From Eubacterium sp. (GTDB lineage Bacteria > Bacillota > Clostridia > Lachnospirales > Lachnospiraceae): a stretch of 64,000 bases of DNA. Under the pieces are notes generated by a model. It saw only the letters and a list, made by a program, of their open reading frames with translations, did not search any database and was not told the DNA's origin. Location of the stretch: NCBI GenBank assembly GCA_017539165.1, contig JAFYHN010000112.1, positions 16,912 to 80,911 on the forward strand, read 5' to 3'. A program made the position numbers and the translations under genes. Positions 37,848 to 45,437 of the stretch are shown here, one piece after another (position 1 is the first letter of the stretch; the number at the start of each line of letters is the position of its first letter).

Positions 37848-38069
37848 TTATAGTCCGTGTTTTTTCATGATATCATCGATCTGTTGCTCTTTTTCTTTGT
37901 ACAAAGGATCGTTCCTTAGTTTTTTCTTTAACATACGGGAGCTGCAGTGACCAGAACATGTAGGCGCGTCGGGACAGGCTCCGCATGTTCCGTGTCTATA
38001 TAGATATCTGATGGCGAAAAATAGAAGTGCCGCCAGTATCATAAGTGCGATTATCGTGGATATATTCAT
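37848..38069 (-). CDS. FeoB-associated Cys-rich membrane protein-like
   Basis: 73 residues: one N-terminal membrane helix (about 4-24), a cysteine cluster GTCGACPDAPTCSGHC (about 28-43) and a basic, helical C-terminal tail. This fits the small family usually encoded beside feoB and thought to help ferrous iron uptake. No feoA or feoB gene lies nearby here, so it stands alone. It uses the terminator shared with tgt. Confidence 0.65.
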   Translation of the reverse strand: MNISTIIALMILAALLFFAIRYLYRHGTCGACPDAPTCSGHCSSRMLKKKLRNDPLYKEKEQQIDDIMKKHGL

Positions 38070-38162
38070 ATATTTCCTCTATTTCTCATTGCGAGTTAGT
38101 TTTGGTTAACTATAGGTATGATAGCTTGTTTGTTATGTGTTGTCAAGAAATAACAGAAAGCC

Positions 38163-38191
38163 TTGCATAAATGACCAATTTATAATAAGAT
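38163..38191 (+). promoter_or_regulatory. Promoter of yajC
   Basis: TTGCAT (38163-38168), 17 nt, TAAGAT (38186-38191). Confidence 0.5.
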
Positions 38192-38248
38192 GATAAGAGC
38201 GCTTTTTAGCTAAGTGTTGATTATAAATCATTAGAGGAGTGAAAAATT

Positions 38249-38665
38249 ATGACTTTTTTAACAGGATTAGTTAATTTTGCGGCTGATGCTGCCACAACTG
38301 GAGAACCAAACGGCGGTATGGGCATCGGTATCATGGTAGGATACATCGTCATTATCATTGCATTTTTTTATGTTATAGCTATCAGACCTCAGAAGAAGCA
38401 GAATGCTCAGCATGAGGAGATGGTTAAGAAGCTTAAGCCAGGCGATTCAATAATGACAACAAGTGGTTTCTACGGAACTGTAGTTGCTGTAGATGATGAT
38501 ACAGTTATCGTGGAGTTTGGAAATAACAAGAATTGCCGTATTCCTATGCACGTAAAGGCTATCGCTGAAGTTGAGAGCGAAGAAGATTCTTACGAGAAGG
38601 AAGAGACAGTAGAAGAGGAAACTACAGAAGAGAAGTCTTCAGTATTCGGTAAAAAGAAGAAATAA
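38249..38665 (+). CDS. yajC: Preprotein translocase subunit YajC
   Basis: Small accessory subunit of the Sec holotranslocon. 138 residues: one membrane helix (about 29-48) ending in the family motif AIRPQKKQ, then the conserved soluble domain (LKPGDSIMTTSGFYGTVV), then an acidic Glu/Thr-rich tail. In many bacteria the order is tgt-yajC-secD-secF; here tgt is upstream, separated by the small minus-strand gene, and no secDF follows. Confidence 0.93.
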   Translation: MTFLTGLVNFAADAATTGEPNGGMGIGIMVGYIVIIIAFFYVIAIRPQKKQNAQHEEMVKKLKPGDSIMTTSGFYGTVVAVDDDTVIVEFGNNKNCRIPMHVKAIAEVESEEDSYEKEETVEEETTEEKSSVFGKKKK

Positions 38666-38679
38666 TAAAGGTAGAACTT

Positions 38680-39450
38680 ATGAGATTAAACAAGGGAAGA
38701 ATATCAGCTGTTCTTATTGGCCTTACTATATTAGGTCTGCTTCCGGGATGTGGAAAGCAGGAAGAACCTTACTCTTCACCGACATTTAAGAATTCGACCA
38801 CCGAAGAAGTTGTCAGTGACGAATCGAATGGAGTGCCAGCAAGCATAACGGATGCGCTTAATATCGCGAGTTATTCTGATGCGACAAGTTCTGATGCAGC
38901 TAAAAAGAAGGCAGAGCTTGCTTCTGTGGGAGACGCACTTCTCATGGGAATCAAAAAGGGAAATGTATATTACAATACTCTTGCCGGTTTTAAGATAACA
39001 GTTGACGGAATTGCGTGGAAATTGCTTGATGGAGTTGAGGTAGCATCTGCTACAGGAGCTACAGCTGATTATATAGATGAACTGTGGCGCGGATATAGAT
39101 CTCCATATGATGAGGAAACTTCGTATGCCGCTATAGCTTATGAGGTTGCTTCAGGGGCCAATATCATAGTTTCATATATTAATCCCGATAAGTTCCAGAT
39201 GCCTGAATTCAATGCGAATTCATATCTGAAGATGGCAGCGGACAGATATGAGGGTGTTAGTGTTGCTGAGACCACTTTCCTTGGACAGCAGTATTCATAT
39301 CTTGTTGTTCCTGCTTCGAAGACATCTATGGGTGAAAGAGCACAATTTGCCATAGATAAAGAAGGTCTTATAGTTCTGATAACATTTACGCTAAGCGATA
39401 GTGTTGAATTGGCGGACGCTGTAAGTTTACTTGCGCCACTGTATTACTAG
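38680..39450 (+). CDS. Putative lipoprotein
   Basis: 256 residues with a lipoprotein signal: basic start, hydrophobic core and lipobox LLPGC (lipidated Cys about residue 24). A Ser/Thr/Asp-rich spacer follows, then a globular region (about 85-255) with no family I can name. It lies 14 nt after yajC and is probably cotranscribed. Function unknown; could be a substrate-binding or envelope assembly factor. Confidence 0.7.
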   Translation: MRLNKGRISAVLIGLTILGLLPGCGKQEEPYSSPTFKNSTTEEVVSDESNGVPASITDALNIASYSDATSSDAAKKKAELASVGDALLMGIKKGNVYYNTLAGFKITVDGIAWKLLDGVEVASATGATADYIDELWRGYRSPYDEETSYAAIAYEVASGANIIVSYINPDKFQMPEFNANSYLKMAADRYEGVSVAETTFLGQQYSYLVVPASKTSMGERAQFAIDKEGLIVLITFTLSDSVELADAVSLLAPLYY

Positions 39451-39480
39451 TAATAGAGCCGGCTGAGAGGTACCCGTTGT

Positions 39481-40215
39481 ATGAAGAATAAAAACAGAGT
39501 TATGAGAAATATGCTCATCAGCATGATAGGTGCGGCTATCTGTATGGCTTCTGCTTGGCTCTCATCAGCATATGGTGAGGGAAATGTAAGAAATGGCCTC
39601 ATCCAGAGCAACTGGCCTAAAATGCCATTTCTGAGATTTGAGCTCTCTCTGATTTTCAGTGCCATCGGGATCCCGATATATTATCTCGGGATGAAGGAGC
39701 TTGTGAAGGCGATCAGACTCGCTAGAAGAAAGAGAAGTCTGTCTGATCTGAAAATGGCTAAGCTTTTCGATATGAGTGCAAATATCGGAGCTGTTGGATT
39801 TATGTTTGTCAGTGCCGGATATACAATGATGGCCATAGTATATAAGCTTCTGTATAGTACTAATCTGATGGGCGCAGATATTATCTCGACTACCGAAGGT
39901 ATGTTTTACTATCTGGCTATCCCGCTTTTTGCATTTTATATAATTGCCATTGGCGGTGTTTCGTTCCCATTTATGTACTATGTGTTAAATGAAAGACTTA
40001 AGGTCTCAAAGATATGTGTACTCTTTAATCCTCTTGTTTTCTTAGGGATTGGAGAGGTGCTGAAACTTACCAAGATATTCTATCTGGCTGATTTTGCCAG
40101 TGCAGCAATTCCATTTGGCTATCTTCTGATGATGGCTGCCGGACTTGTACATGTAGCACAGCTTCCGAATATCAAGAGACGAAGAAGAGTGAGCAGAGAA
40201 CGAGAAACATACTAA
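39481..40215 (+). CDS. Polytopic membrane protein (DUF6796-like)
   Basis: 244 residues with about six hydrophobic helices (13-30, 55-72, 103-125, 143-170, 183-200, 208-228) and a strongly basic C-terminus (RRRRVSRERE). Resembles uncharacterised DUF6796 proteins of Firmicutes by recall. No transport or catalytic motif. A GAGAGGT ribosome site lies upstream. A terminator-like hairpin follows. Confidence 0.65.
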   Translation: MKNKNRVMRNMLISMIGAAICMASAWLSSAYGEGNVRNGLIQSNWPKMPFLRFELSLIFSAIGIPIYYLGMKELVKAIRLARRKRSLSDLKMAKLFDMSANIGAVGFMFVSAGYTMMAIVYKLLYSTNLMGADIISTTEGMFYYLAIPLFAFYIIAIGGVSFPFMYYVLNERLKVSKICVLFNPLVFLGIGEVLKLTKIFYLADFASAAIPFGYLLMMAAGLVHVAQLPNIKRRRRVSRERETY

Positions 40216-40250
40216 AGGTTACTAAAACTGTATATTATAGAATATTTACG

Positions 40251-40288
40251 GGTCAGGCCTTCTGGGACAGAGAGCCTGGCCTCATTTT
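40251..40288 (+). terminator. Intrinsic terminator before xth
   Basis: GGTCAGGC (40251-40258) pairs with GCCTGGCC (40274-40281) with one G-T; followed by TCATTTTT. Confidence 0.65.
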
Positions 40289-40307
40289 TCAGAAAGGACT
40301 AGAGAAT

Positions 40308-41063
40308 ATGAGATTCGTATCATGGAATGTAAATGGAATCAGAGCGTGTGTAAATAAAGGCTTCTATGATTCGTTTAAAGAATTAGATGCTGACATATTT
40401 GCGATTCAGGAGAGTAAGATGCAGAAAGATCAGCTGATTCTTGATACTCCAGGTTATCATCAGTACTGGAACTATGCCAAAAAGAAGGGATATTCGGGAA
40501 CAGCGATATTCACAAAGAAGGAACCGGTTTCAGTTGTAAATGGAATGGGTCTGGAACAGCATGATCAGGAAGGAAGACTTATAACTCTTGATATGGGAGA
40601 TTATTACTTCATATGCGTTTACGTTCCGAATTCACAGAATGAGCTGAAGAGACTTGACTATCGTATGGAGTGGGAAAATGACTTCAGAGAGTATCTTTCA
40701 AAGCTTGCAAAGGAAAAGCCTGTAATAATGTGTGGCGATCTTAACGTGGCTCATCAGGAGATAGATCTAAAGAATCCTTCTTCCAATCATAAGAATGCAG
40801 GTTTCACAGATGAGGAGAGAGGAAAGTTCAGTGAACTTCTCGAGGCAGGTTTTGTAGATAGTTTCAGATATAAGTATCCGGATCTTACAGATACATATTC
40901 CTGGTGGTCATACAGATTCAATTCGAGAGTGCGAAATGCAGGATGGCGTATAGATTATTTCGTCGTTTCAGATTCGATAAAAGATAAGATAGTAGATGCG
41001 AAGATTCATAATGAAGTATACGGGTCGGATCACTGTCCTGTTGAACTTGAGATTAACATTTAA
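40308..41063 (+). CDS. xth: Exodeoxyribonuclease III
   Basis: AP endonuclease / 3'-5' exonuclease of base-excision repair. 251 residues, complete: WNVNGIRAC at the start, the metal-binding Glu in AIQESKMQ, CGDLNVAHQEIDLKNP in the middle and the terminal GSDHCPVELEI with the catalytic His. Ribosome site AAAGGA. It stands between a terminator and the promoter of the acyl-CoA synthetase gene. Confidence 0.96.
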   Translation: MRFVSWNVNGIRACVNKGFYDSFKELDADIFAIQESKMQKDQLILDTPGYHQYWNYAKKKGYSGTAIFTKKEPVSVVNGMGLEQHDQEGRLITLDMGDYYFICVYVPNSQNELKRLDYRMEWENDFREYLSKLAKEKPVIMCGDLNVAHQEIDLKNPSSNHKNAGFTDEERGKFSELLEAGFVDSFRYKYPDLTDTYSWWSYRFNSRVRNAGWRIDYFVVSDSIKDKIVDAKIHNEVYGSDHCPVELEINI

Positions 41064-41089
41064 TAAACTTGGAATTTAAAAAAAACAAG

Positions 41090-41118
41090 TTGAAACAAAA
41101 AAAACATGATGTTATAAT
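41090..41118 (+). promoter_or_regulatory. Promoter of the acyl-CoA synthetase gene
   Basis: TTGAAA (41090-41095), 17 nt, TATAAT (41113-41118), with a TG extension before the -10. Confidence 0.8.
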
Positions 41119-41132
41119 CTGCACGACCACAT

Positions 41133-41149
41133 GTAGTTTTCAAAACTAC
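41133..41149. promoter_or_regulatory. 17-bp palindrome in the leader, candidate operator
   Basis: GTAGTTTT-C-AAAACTAC, a perfect palindrome around one central base, ~8 nt after the expected transcription start and flanked by GCAC...GTGC. It may bind a regulator such as the MarR-type protein at 50965 or act as an mRNA hairpin. Confidence 0.5.
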
Positions 41150-41212
41150 GTGCGAATTCCGCAGACATAATAGCGGTGACTCAATAATATACAAGAAAAG
41201 AAAGGGATTTCC

Positions 41213-42916
41213 ATGAGTAATAATAATGGAAATGCAATAGAATACACTCTGACTCCTGAGGAGGGAATTGCAGGTTCATATATCTCATCATATGTGGATG
41301 AGAAAGGACTATTGAAGAGCATAGATATTCATGATGATGAGAATTTTAATTTTGGTTTCGATGTGGTCGATGCTCTTGCCAAGAAATGTCCTGACAAAAC
41401 TGCCATGCTTCACATATCAAAGCATGGGAAAGAAAGACGTTTTACTTTTAAGGATATGATGTTATATTCTAATAAGACAGCTAACTACCTTACCTATCTT
41501 GGTATCAAGAAGGGTGACCGTGTGCTTCTTATCCTTAAGAGACATTACCAGTTCTGGTTTACATTGGTTGCACTTCATAAGATCGGTGCGATAGCTGTTC
41601 CGTGTTCATTTCTTCTTACAAAGAAAGATTTTGAATACAGACTTAAGGCGGCTCAGATAAATGCTGCAATCGTAACTGCTGACGGAGAGGTTTCCGGTGA
41701 GCTGGATAAGGCAGCTAAGAACTATCTGGGACTTAAGACTAAGATTATAGTCGGAAATCCGAAAGAGGGCTGGGCGAATTACAATAGAGATATAAGATAT
41801 TTTTCGAGTACATTTAAAAGAACAGAAGAATCTGCAGGTGGAAATGACACCTCACTTATGTTCTTCACATCAGGTACTACATCATATCCCAAGATGGCAG
41901 CACATAGCTTTAAGTATCCTTTGGGACACTATGTGACGGCTAAGTACTGGCATCAGGTTGATAGCGAAGGAATGCATTTTACCATAAGTGATACTGGCTG
42001 GGGTAAGGCGCTCTGGGGTAAGATCTACGGCCAATGGCTTTCCGAAGCATCAATCTTTACATATGATTATGACGAATTCTTTGCCAAAGAGATTCTGTCA
42101 ATGATAGAAAAATATCGAATGACTTCATTTTGTGCACCGCCTACGGTTTTCAGAATGCTTGTGCATGTAGATATGAGAAAGTTTGATCTGTCTTCACTGA
42201 AAAATGTATCTACAGCCGGTGAGGCATTGAATCCTGAAATATATGATAAGTTCTATAAGATGACAGGACTTAAGATTATGGAGGGGTTCGGACAGACAGA
42301 GACAACACTTCTTATCGCAAATCTCAAAGGTATGGATCCGAAACCGGGATCTATGGGAAAACCTAGTCCACTTTATGATATTCATCTGCTTGCTGATGGC
42401 GACAGAGAAGTAGAGCCTGGACAGGCAGGAGAAATCTGCGTTAAAGTATCAGATAAGACACCTTGTGGCTTATACAAGGGCTACTATCTTGATGAAGAGA
42501 AGACAAATGCTGTGCTTCACGATGGTTATTATCATACAGGAGATACGGCTTATATGGATGATGACGGATATCTTTACTATATTGGAAGAGTTGATGACGT
42601 TATTAAGTCAGCAGGCTACAGAGTGGGTCCTTTCGAGATAGAAAATGAGATCATGAAGCTTCCATATGTTCTTGAATGTGCAGTTACCAGCGTGCCGGAC
42701 ATCGTAAGAGGTCAGGCTATCAAAGCCTCAATCGTTCTTACAAAGGGGACAGCTGCAACGGATAAACTTAGAAAAGATACTATGAAATATCTTAAGGCTA
42801 ATCTTGCTTCTTACAAGAGGCCTAAGATCGTTGATTTTGTAGATGATCTCCCTAAGACTAGCAGTGGAAAGATAAGACGTGCTGAGATCAAGGCAAAAGA
42901 TTGGAAAAATGCATGA
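41213..42916 (+). CDS. AMP-binding acyl-CoA synthetase
   Basis: 567-residue adenylate-forming enzyme that activates a fatty or other carboxylic acid to acyl-CoA. P-loop FFTSGTTSYPKMA (about 218-230), AMP-binding YKMTGLKIMEGFGQTE, the TGDTAYMDDDGYLYYIGRVDDVIK hinge region split over 443-466, and the C-terminal catalytic lysine in KTSSGKIRR. The length suits medium-chain or acetyl-type synthetases. It overlaps the next gene by 4 nt and lies upstream of the fatty-acid operon, which points to acyl-chain metabolism. Confidence 0.9.
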   Translation: MSNNNGNAIEYTLTPEEGIAGSYISSYVDEKGLLKSIDIHDDENFNFGFDVVDALAKKCPDKTAMLHISKHGKERRFTFKDMMLYSNKTANYLTYLGIKKGDRVLLILKRHYQFWFTLVALHKIGAIAVPCSFLLTKKDFEYRLKAAQINAAIVTADGEVSGELDKAAKNYLGLKTKIIVGNPKEGWANYNRDIRYFSSTFKRTEESAGGNDTSLMFFTSGTTSYPKMAAHSFKYPLGHYVTAKYWHQVDSEGMHFTISDTGWGKALWGKIYGQWLSEASIFTYDYDEFFAKEILSMIEKYRMTSFCAPPTVFRMLVHVDMRKFDLSSLKNVSTAGEALNPEIYDKFYKMTGLKIMEGFGQTETTLLIANLKGMDPKPGSMGKPSPLYDIHLLADGDREVEPGQAGEICVKVSDKTPCGLYKGYYLDEEKTNAVLHDGYYHTGDTAYMDDDGYLYYIGRVDDVIKSAGYRVGPFEIENEIMKLPYVLECAVTSVPDIVRGQAIKASIVLTKGTAATDKLRKDTMKYLKANLASYKRPKIVDFVDDLPKTSSGKIRRAEIKAKDWKNA

Positions 42917-43479
42917 ATATAAGATATTTAAATGAAAAGAAAGCGGCATCAGAAGAATTAAAGAAAAAGATCCTGATGATCATAGCAATGATATTAGGTG
43001 ATTTTAATCTGTTTGGTGTGGTATATTTCATTATATTTAAAACTGGCTGGGCAATCGTTATGTTTTCTATTTTCCTGGCCATGGATGCGTTTATATTCTG
43101 GCTTGGTGTAAAAGCCGGAAGAAGAGTTGAAATGGCAAGAAGGTATGAAACGATATTTGGAAGTGACGAGGATGGATTTGTTACCGTAGGAGAGATCAGT
43201 TCGCTTCTTCAGCAGCCAGGTAATAAGATTCTTGCAGAACTTAAATTGCTTTTCAGAAAGAAATTCTTTCTGAATTGTAATCTGGAAACAAAAGGTCAGC
43301 CGATGGTGTATATCTATAACGCTCAGCCTGACCAGAATATAAATGATGGTGTTGGTTTTGTTGTGTGTACATGCGGTAACTGTGGAACGCAGAATCGTAT
43401 AAGAGCTGGTGCTATGAGCAGATGCTATGCATGTCAGGCTCCACTGCAGGGAACGGTTAATCCGGTAAACAGGGGGTGA
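42913..43479 (+). CDS. Membrane protein with C-terminal zinc-ribbon, paralog 1
   Basis: 188 residues; the ATG overlaps the synthetase stop (ATGA). Two membrane helices (about 28-48 and 52-70) are followed by a winged-helix-like or EF-like region (SDEDGFVTVGEISSLLQQ, LLFRKKFFLNCNLE) and a zinc-ribbon CTCGNCGTQNRIRAG...CYACQ. The same layout and motifs occur in the next gene, so this is a tandem duplication. Function unknown; the zinc ribbon and position suggest a membrane-linked sensor or assembly factor. Confidence 0.75.
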   Translation: MNIRYLNEKKAASEELKKKILMIIAMILGDFNLFGVVYFIIFKTGWAIVMFSIFLAMDAFIFWLGVKAGRRVEMARRYETIFGSDEDGFVTVGEISSLLQQPGNKILAELKLLFRKKFFLNCNLETKGQPMVYIYNAQPDQNINDGVGFVVCTCGNCGTQNRIRAGAMSRCYACQAPLQGTVNPVNRG

Positions 43480-43480
43480 C

Positions 43481-44047
43481 ATGATGGATCAGACAAGAAC
43501 ATATCTTAATCAAAATCTGATAACAAAGAATAAGAAAAAATCAAGTCTTCAGTTTAAGATAGGAATAGGAATGCTAATTTTTTACAGTTTTGATTTTATA
43601 GCAATTTATGAAGGCAGTCTTGATAAGTATTATATTCCGCTTGTTATAGCATTGATGATGCCAGCTTTTTATCTTATCTGGTGTAGCAGAAAGAACAGTG
43701 CTGAGATATCTGAAGCAACAAAGTATGATGAGGTGTTCTGCAAGGATAAGAATGGAATAGTTACTGCTCATGAGATGGCTGAAGCTCTTGATAAAAAGTA
43801 TTTTGATATATTTGTTGAGCTGGAGAGGCTTTTTAGATGCGGCTATTTTGTAAACTGTACTCTGCAGCAGGGGAGAAATCCCAGCGTTATCATGTACGCC
43901 GCTCAGATGAATGATGGTAAAAGCGTCGGCTTTATGCAGGTTGTCTGCAAAAAGTGTGGTGCATCCACAAGGATAAGAGCTAATTCCAGAGGAAAATGTG
44001 AATACTGTGGTTCGATCATAAGTACGGTAAACCGTAAGAATCCGTAG
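43481..44047 (+). CDS. Membrane protein with C-terminal zinc-ribbon, paralog 2
   Basis: 188 residues, the same length and order as its upstream neighbour: two helices (about 25-41 and 50-66), KDKNGIVTAHEMAEAL, LERLFRCGYFVNCTLQ and a terminal zinc-ribbon CKKCGASTRIRAN...CEYCG. It starts one base after the neighbour's stop with GGGGGTG as ribosome site, so both are made together. Sequence identity with paralog 1 is modest outside the motifs, implying an old duplication. Function unknown. Confidence 0.75.
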   Translation: MMDQTRTYLNQNLITKNKKKSSLQFKIGIGMLIFYSFDFIAIYEGSLDKYYIPLVIALMMPAFYLIWCSRKNSAEISEATKYDEVFCKDKNGIVTAHEMAEALDKKYFDIFVELERLFRCGYFVNCTLQQGRNPSVIMYAAQMNDGKSVGFMQVVCKKCGASTRIRANSRGKCEYCGSIISTVNRKNP

Positions 44048-44077
44048 TGTGATCGGGATGGATTGATTAAAAATCTC

Positions 44078-44105
44078 TTGACAATAGAATGATATGTAAT
44101 ATAAT
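44078..44105 (+). promoter_or_regulatory. Strong promoter of the fatty-acid operon
   Basis: Perfect TTGACA (44078-44083) and TATAAT (44100-44105) with a 16-nt spacer, in front of acpP. Confidence 0.9.
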
Positions 44106-44107
44106 GG

Positions 44108-44147
44108 AAAAGGTTAAAAAATTTTAAGTAAAAATTTTTAACCTTTT
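44108..44147. promoter_or_regulatory. Long AT-rich palindrome over the acpP transcription start
   Basis: AAAAGGTTAAAAA (44108-44120) is perfectly inverted at TTTTTAACCTTTT (44135-44147), with four further pairs inside. It begins 3 bp after the -10 box, so it covers the start site: a good position for an operator. As RNA it would form a hairpin followed by TTAATTTTT, so weak attenuation is also possible. Confidence 0.65.
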
Positions 44148-44176
44148 TAATTTTTGAAAAAAAGGAGACAAAGAAT

Positions 44177-44401
44177 ATGTTTGAAGAAATTAAGGCTGTA
44201 ATCGTAGAGACACTTAGTGTTGATGAGAGTGCTGTTACTCTTGAGGCTTCTCTTTCAGATGACCTTGGAGCTGATTCACTTGATGCTGTTGAACTTGGAA
44301 TGGCTATCGAGGATGCAGTTGGAGTAGCTATCGCTGATGAAGATCTTCCAAACATCAAGACAGTTCAGGATCTTGTAGATTACGTAGAATCACATAAATA
44401 A
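44177..44401 (+). CDS. acpP: Acyl carrier protein
   Basis: 74 residues, acidic. Carries the growing acyl chain on 4'-phosphopantetheine attached to Ser34 in [12 protein letters not shown]. All family features are present. First gene of the fatty-acid operon, with GGAG ribosome site and the strongest promoter in the region, which suits the high ACP demand. A folded RNA element lies between it and accD. Confidence 0.97.
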   Translation: MFEEIKAVIVETLSVDESAVTLEASLSDDLGADSLDAVELGMAIEDAVGVAIADEDLPNIKTVQDLVDYVESHK

Positions 44402-44422
44402 TTTTTTCAAAAAATCAAAATG

Positions 44423-44492
44423 GGGGTCAGGCAAGGAGACGAAGCGTTTGGGATCTTCGCTCTGTATGGTAAAACTATACATGCTTGACTCC
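44423..44492 (+). ncRNA. Three-way-junction RNA element between acpP and accD
   Basis: The 70 nt fold into three helices with almost no unpaired junction: P1 44423-44433/44482-44492 (11 bp including two G-U pairs), P2 44435-44444/44555-equivalent arm at 44455-44463 (9 bp with a bulged A at 44439 and a 10-nt loop), P3 44464-44469/44475-44480 (6 bp, one G-U, loop UAAAA). Single A residues at 44434 and 44481 link the helices. G-U pairs point to function as RNA. There is no U-tract, so it is not a terminator. It matches no riboswitch or tRNA I know. Confidence 0.65.
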
Positions 44493-44531
44493 TTGTGCAT
44501 TTAATAGGGAATACTTTCGGAGGGATTTTTT

Positions 44532-45437
44532 ATGAAGCTTTTTGGTAAGCACGGAAATAAAAAAGATAATTCCGATCTTAAAAACGATTATGAATTTGTT
44601 GAGGTAGAAAAGGGGAGTTCTGAAGATTCAACCGAGAATACCGAGGTTGAACAGCAGTATACATGCAAGGGCTGCGGTAAGACATTCTCACTTTCTGATA
44701 TAAAAAAGAACATGTATGTATGTCCTGAGTGTGGTAAGCACGACAAGATATCTGCAAGAAGAAGGATATCAGGTTTGGCTGATCCTGGAACATTCAGGAA
44801 ACTAAAAACGGATATTCCATTTAGAAATCCATTGGATTATCCGGATTATGCAGAGAAAATAAACGGTCTCAAAGCGAAGACTGGACTTGATGAAGGAACA
44901 CTTGCAGGCGTTTGTGAGATCGAAGGATATAAAACAGTTGTAGCTGTTATGGCCAGTGAATTCCTTATGGGAAGCATGGGAATAGCAGTTGGTGAAACTA
45001 TTACGAAGGCATTTGAAGTTGCTGAGAAGATGGAACTTCCTATTATCATTTTCACTGCCAGTGGTGGTGCGAGAATGCAGGAAGGTATCCTGTCTCTTAT
45101 GCAGATGGCTAAGACATCTGCTGCAGTTCAGAGATTCAGTGAGAATGGCGGACTATATGTATCTGTTCTGACACATCCTACAACAGGTGGTGTAAGTGCT
45201 AGTTTTGCAACTCTTGCAGATATTACTATAGCTGAACCTGGAGCACTGATAGGATTTGCCGGACCTAGAGTTATCGAGCAGACCATAGGACAGAAACTTC
45301 CGGCCGGTTTCCAGCGTGCCGAATATCTGGAGGAACATGGTTTTGTAGATGGCATAGTTGTACGTACAGAAATGCGTGATCAGCTGGCGCAGATACTCAG
45401 ACTCCACGAGAAGAGGAGGAAGTCATGGCTACGATAA
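44532..45437 (+). CDS. accD: Acetyl-CoA carboxylase carboxyltransferase subunit beta
   Basis: Forms the carboxyltransferase with AccA, making malonyl-CoA. 301 residues: an N-terminal zinc ribbon CKGCGKTF...VCPECG (about 44-66) and a crotonase-like domain with TASGGARMQEG and TTGGVSASFA. GGAGGG ribosome site. It overlaps accA by 13 nt, typical of tight coupling. accB and accC, needed for the full enzyme, are not in the window. Confidence 0.96.
   Translation: MKLFGKHGNKKDNSDLKNDYEFVEVEKGSSEDSTENTEVEQQYTCKGCGKTFSLSDIKKNMYVCPECGKHDKISARRRISGLADPGTFRKLKTDIPFRNPLDYPDYAEKINGLKAKTGLDEGTLAGVCEIEGYKTVVAVMASEFLMGSMGIAVGETITKAFEVAEKMELPIIIFTASGGARMQEGILSLMQMAKTSAAVQRFSENGGLYVSVLTHPTTGGVSASFATLADITIAEPGALIGFAGPRVIEQTIGQKLPAGFQRAEYLEEHGFVDGIVVRTEMRDQLAQILRLHEKRRKSWLR

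Noticed and set aside
44101-44160. acpP leader hairpin as a simple intrinsic terminator of the upstream gene
   Set aside because: It lies downstream of the acpP promoter and its stem is nearly all A-T; an operator or weak attenuator fits better.
44423-44492. The folded segment as a tRNA gene (length ~70 nt)
   Set aside because: No 7-bp acceptor plus T-arm layout, no GTTCGA-type T-loop, no CCA-like end; three helices only.
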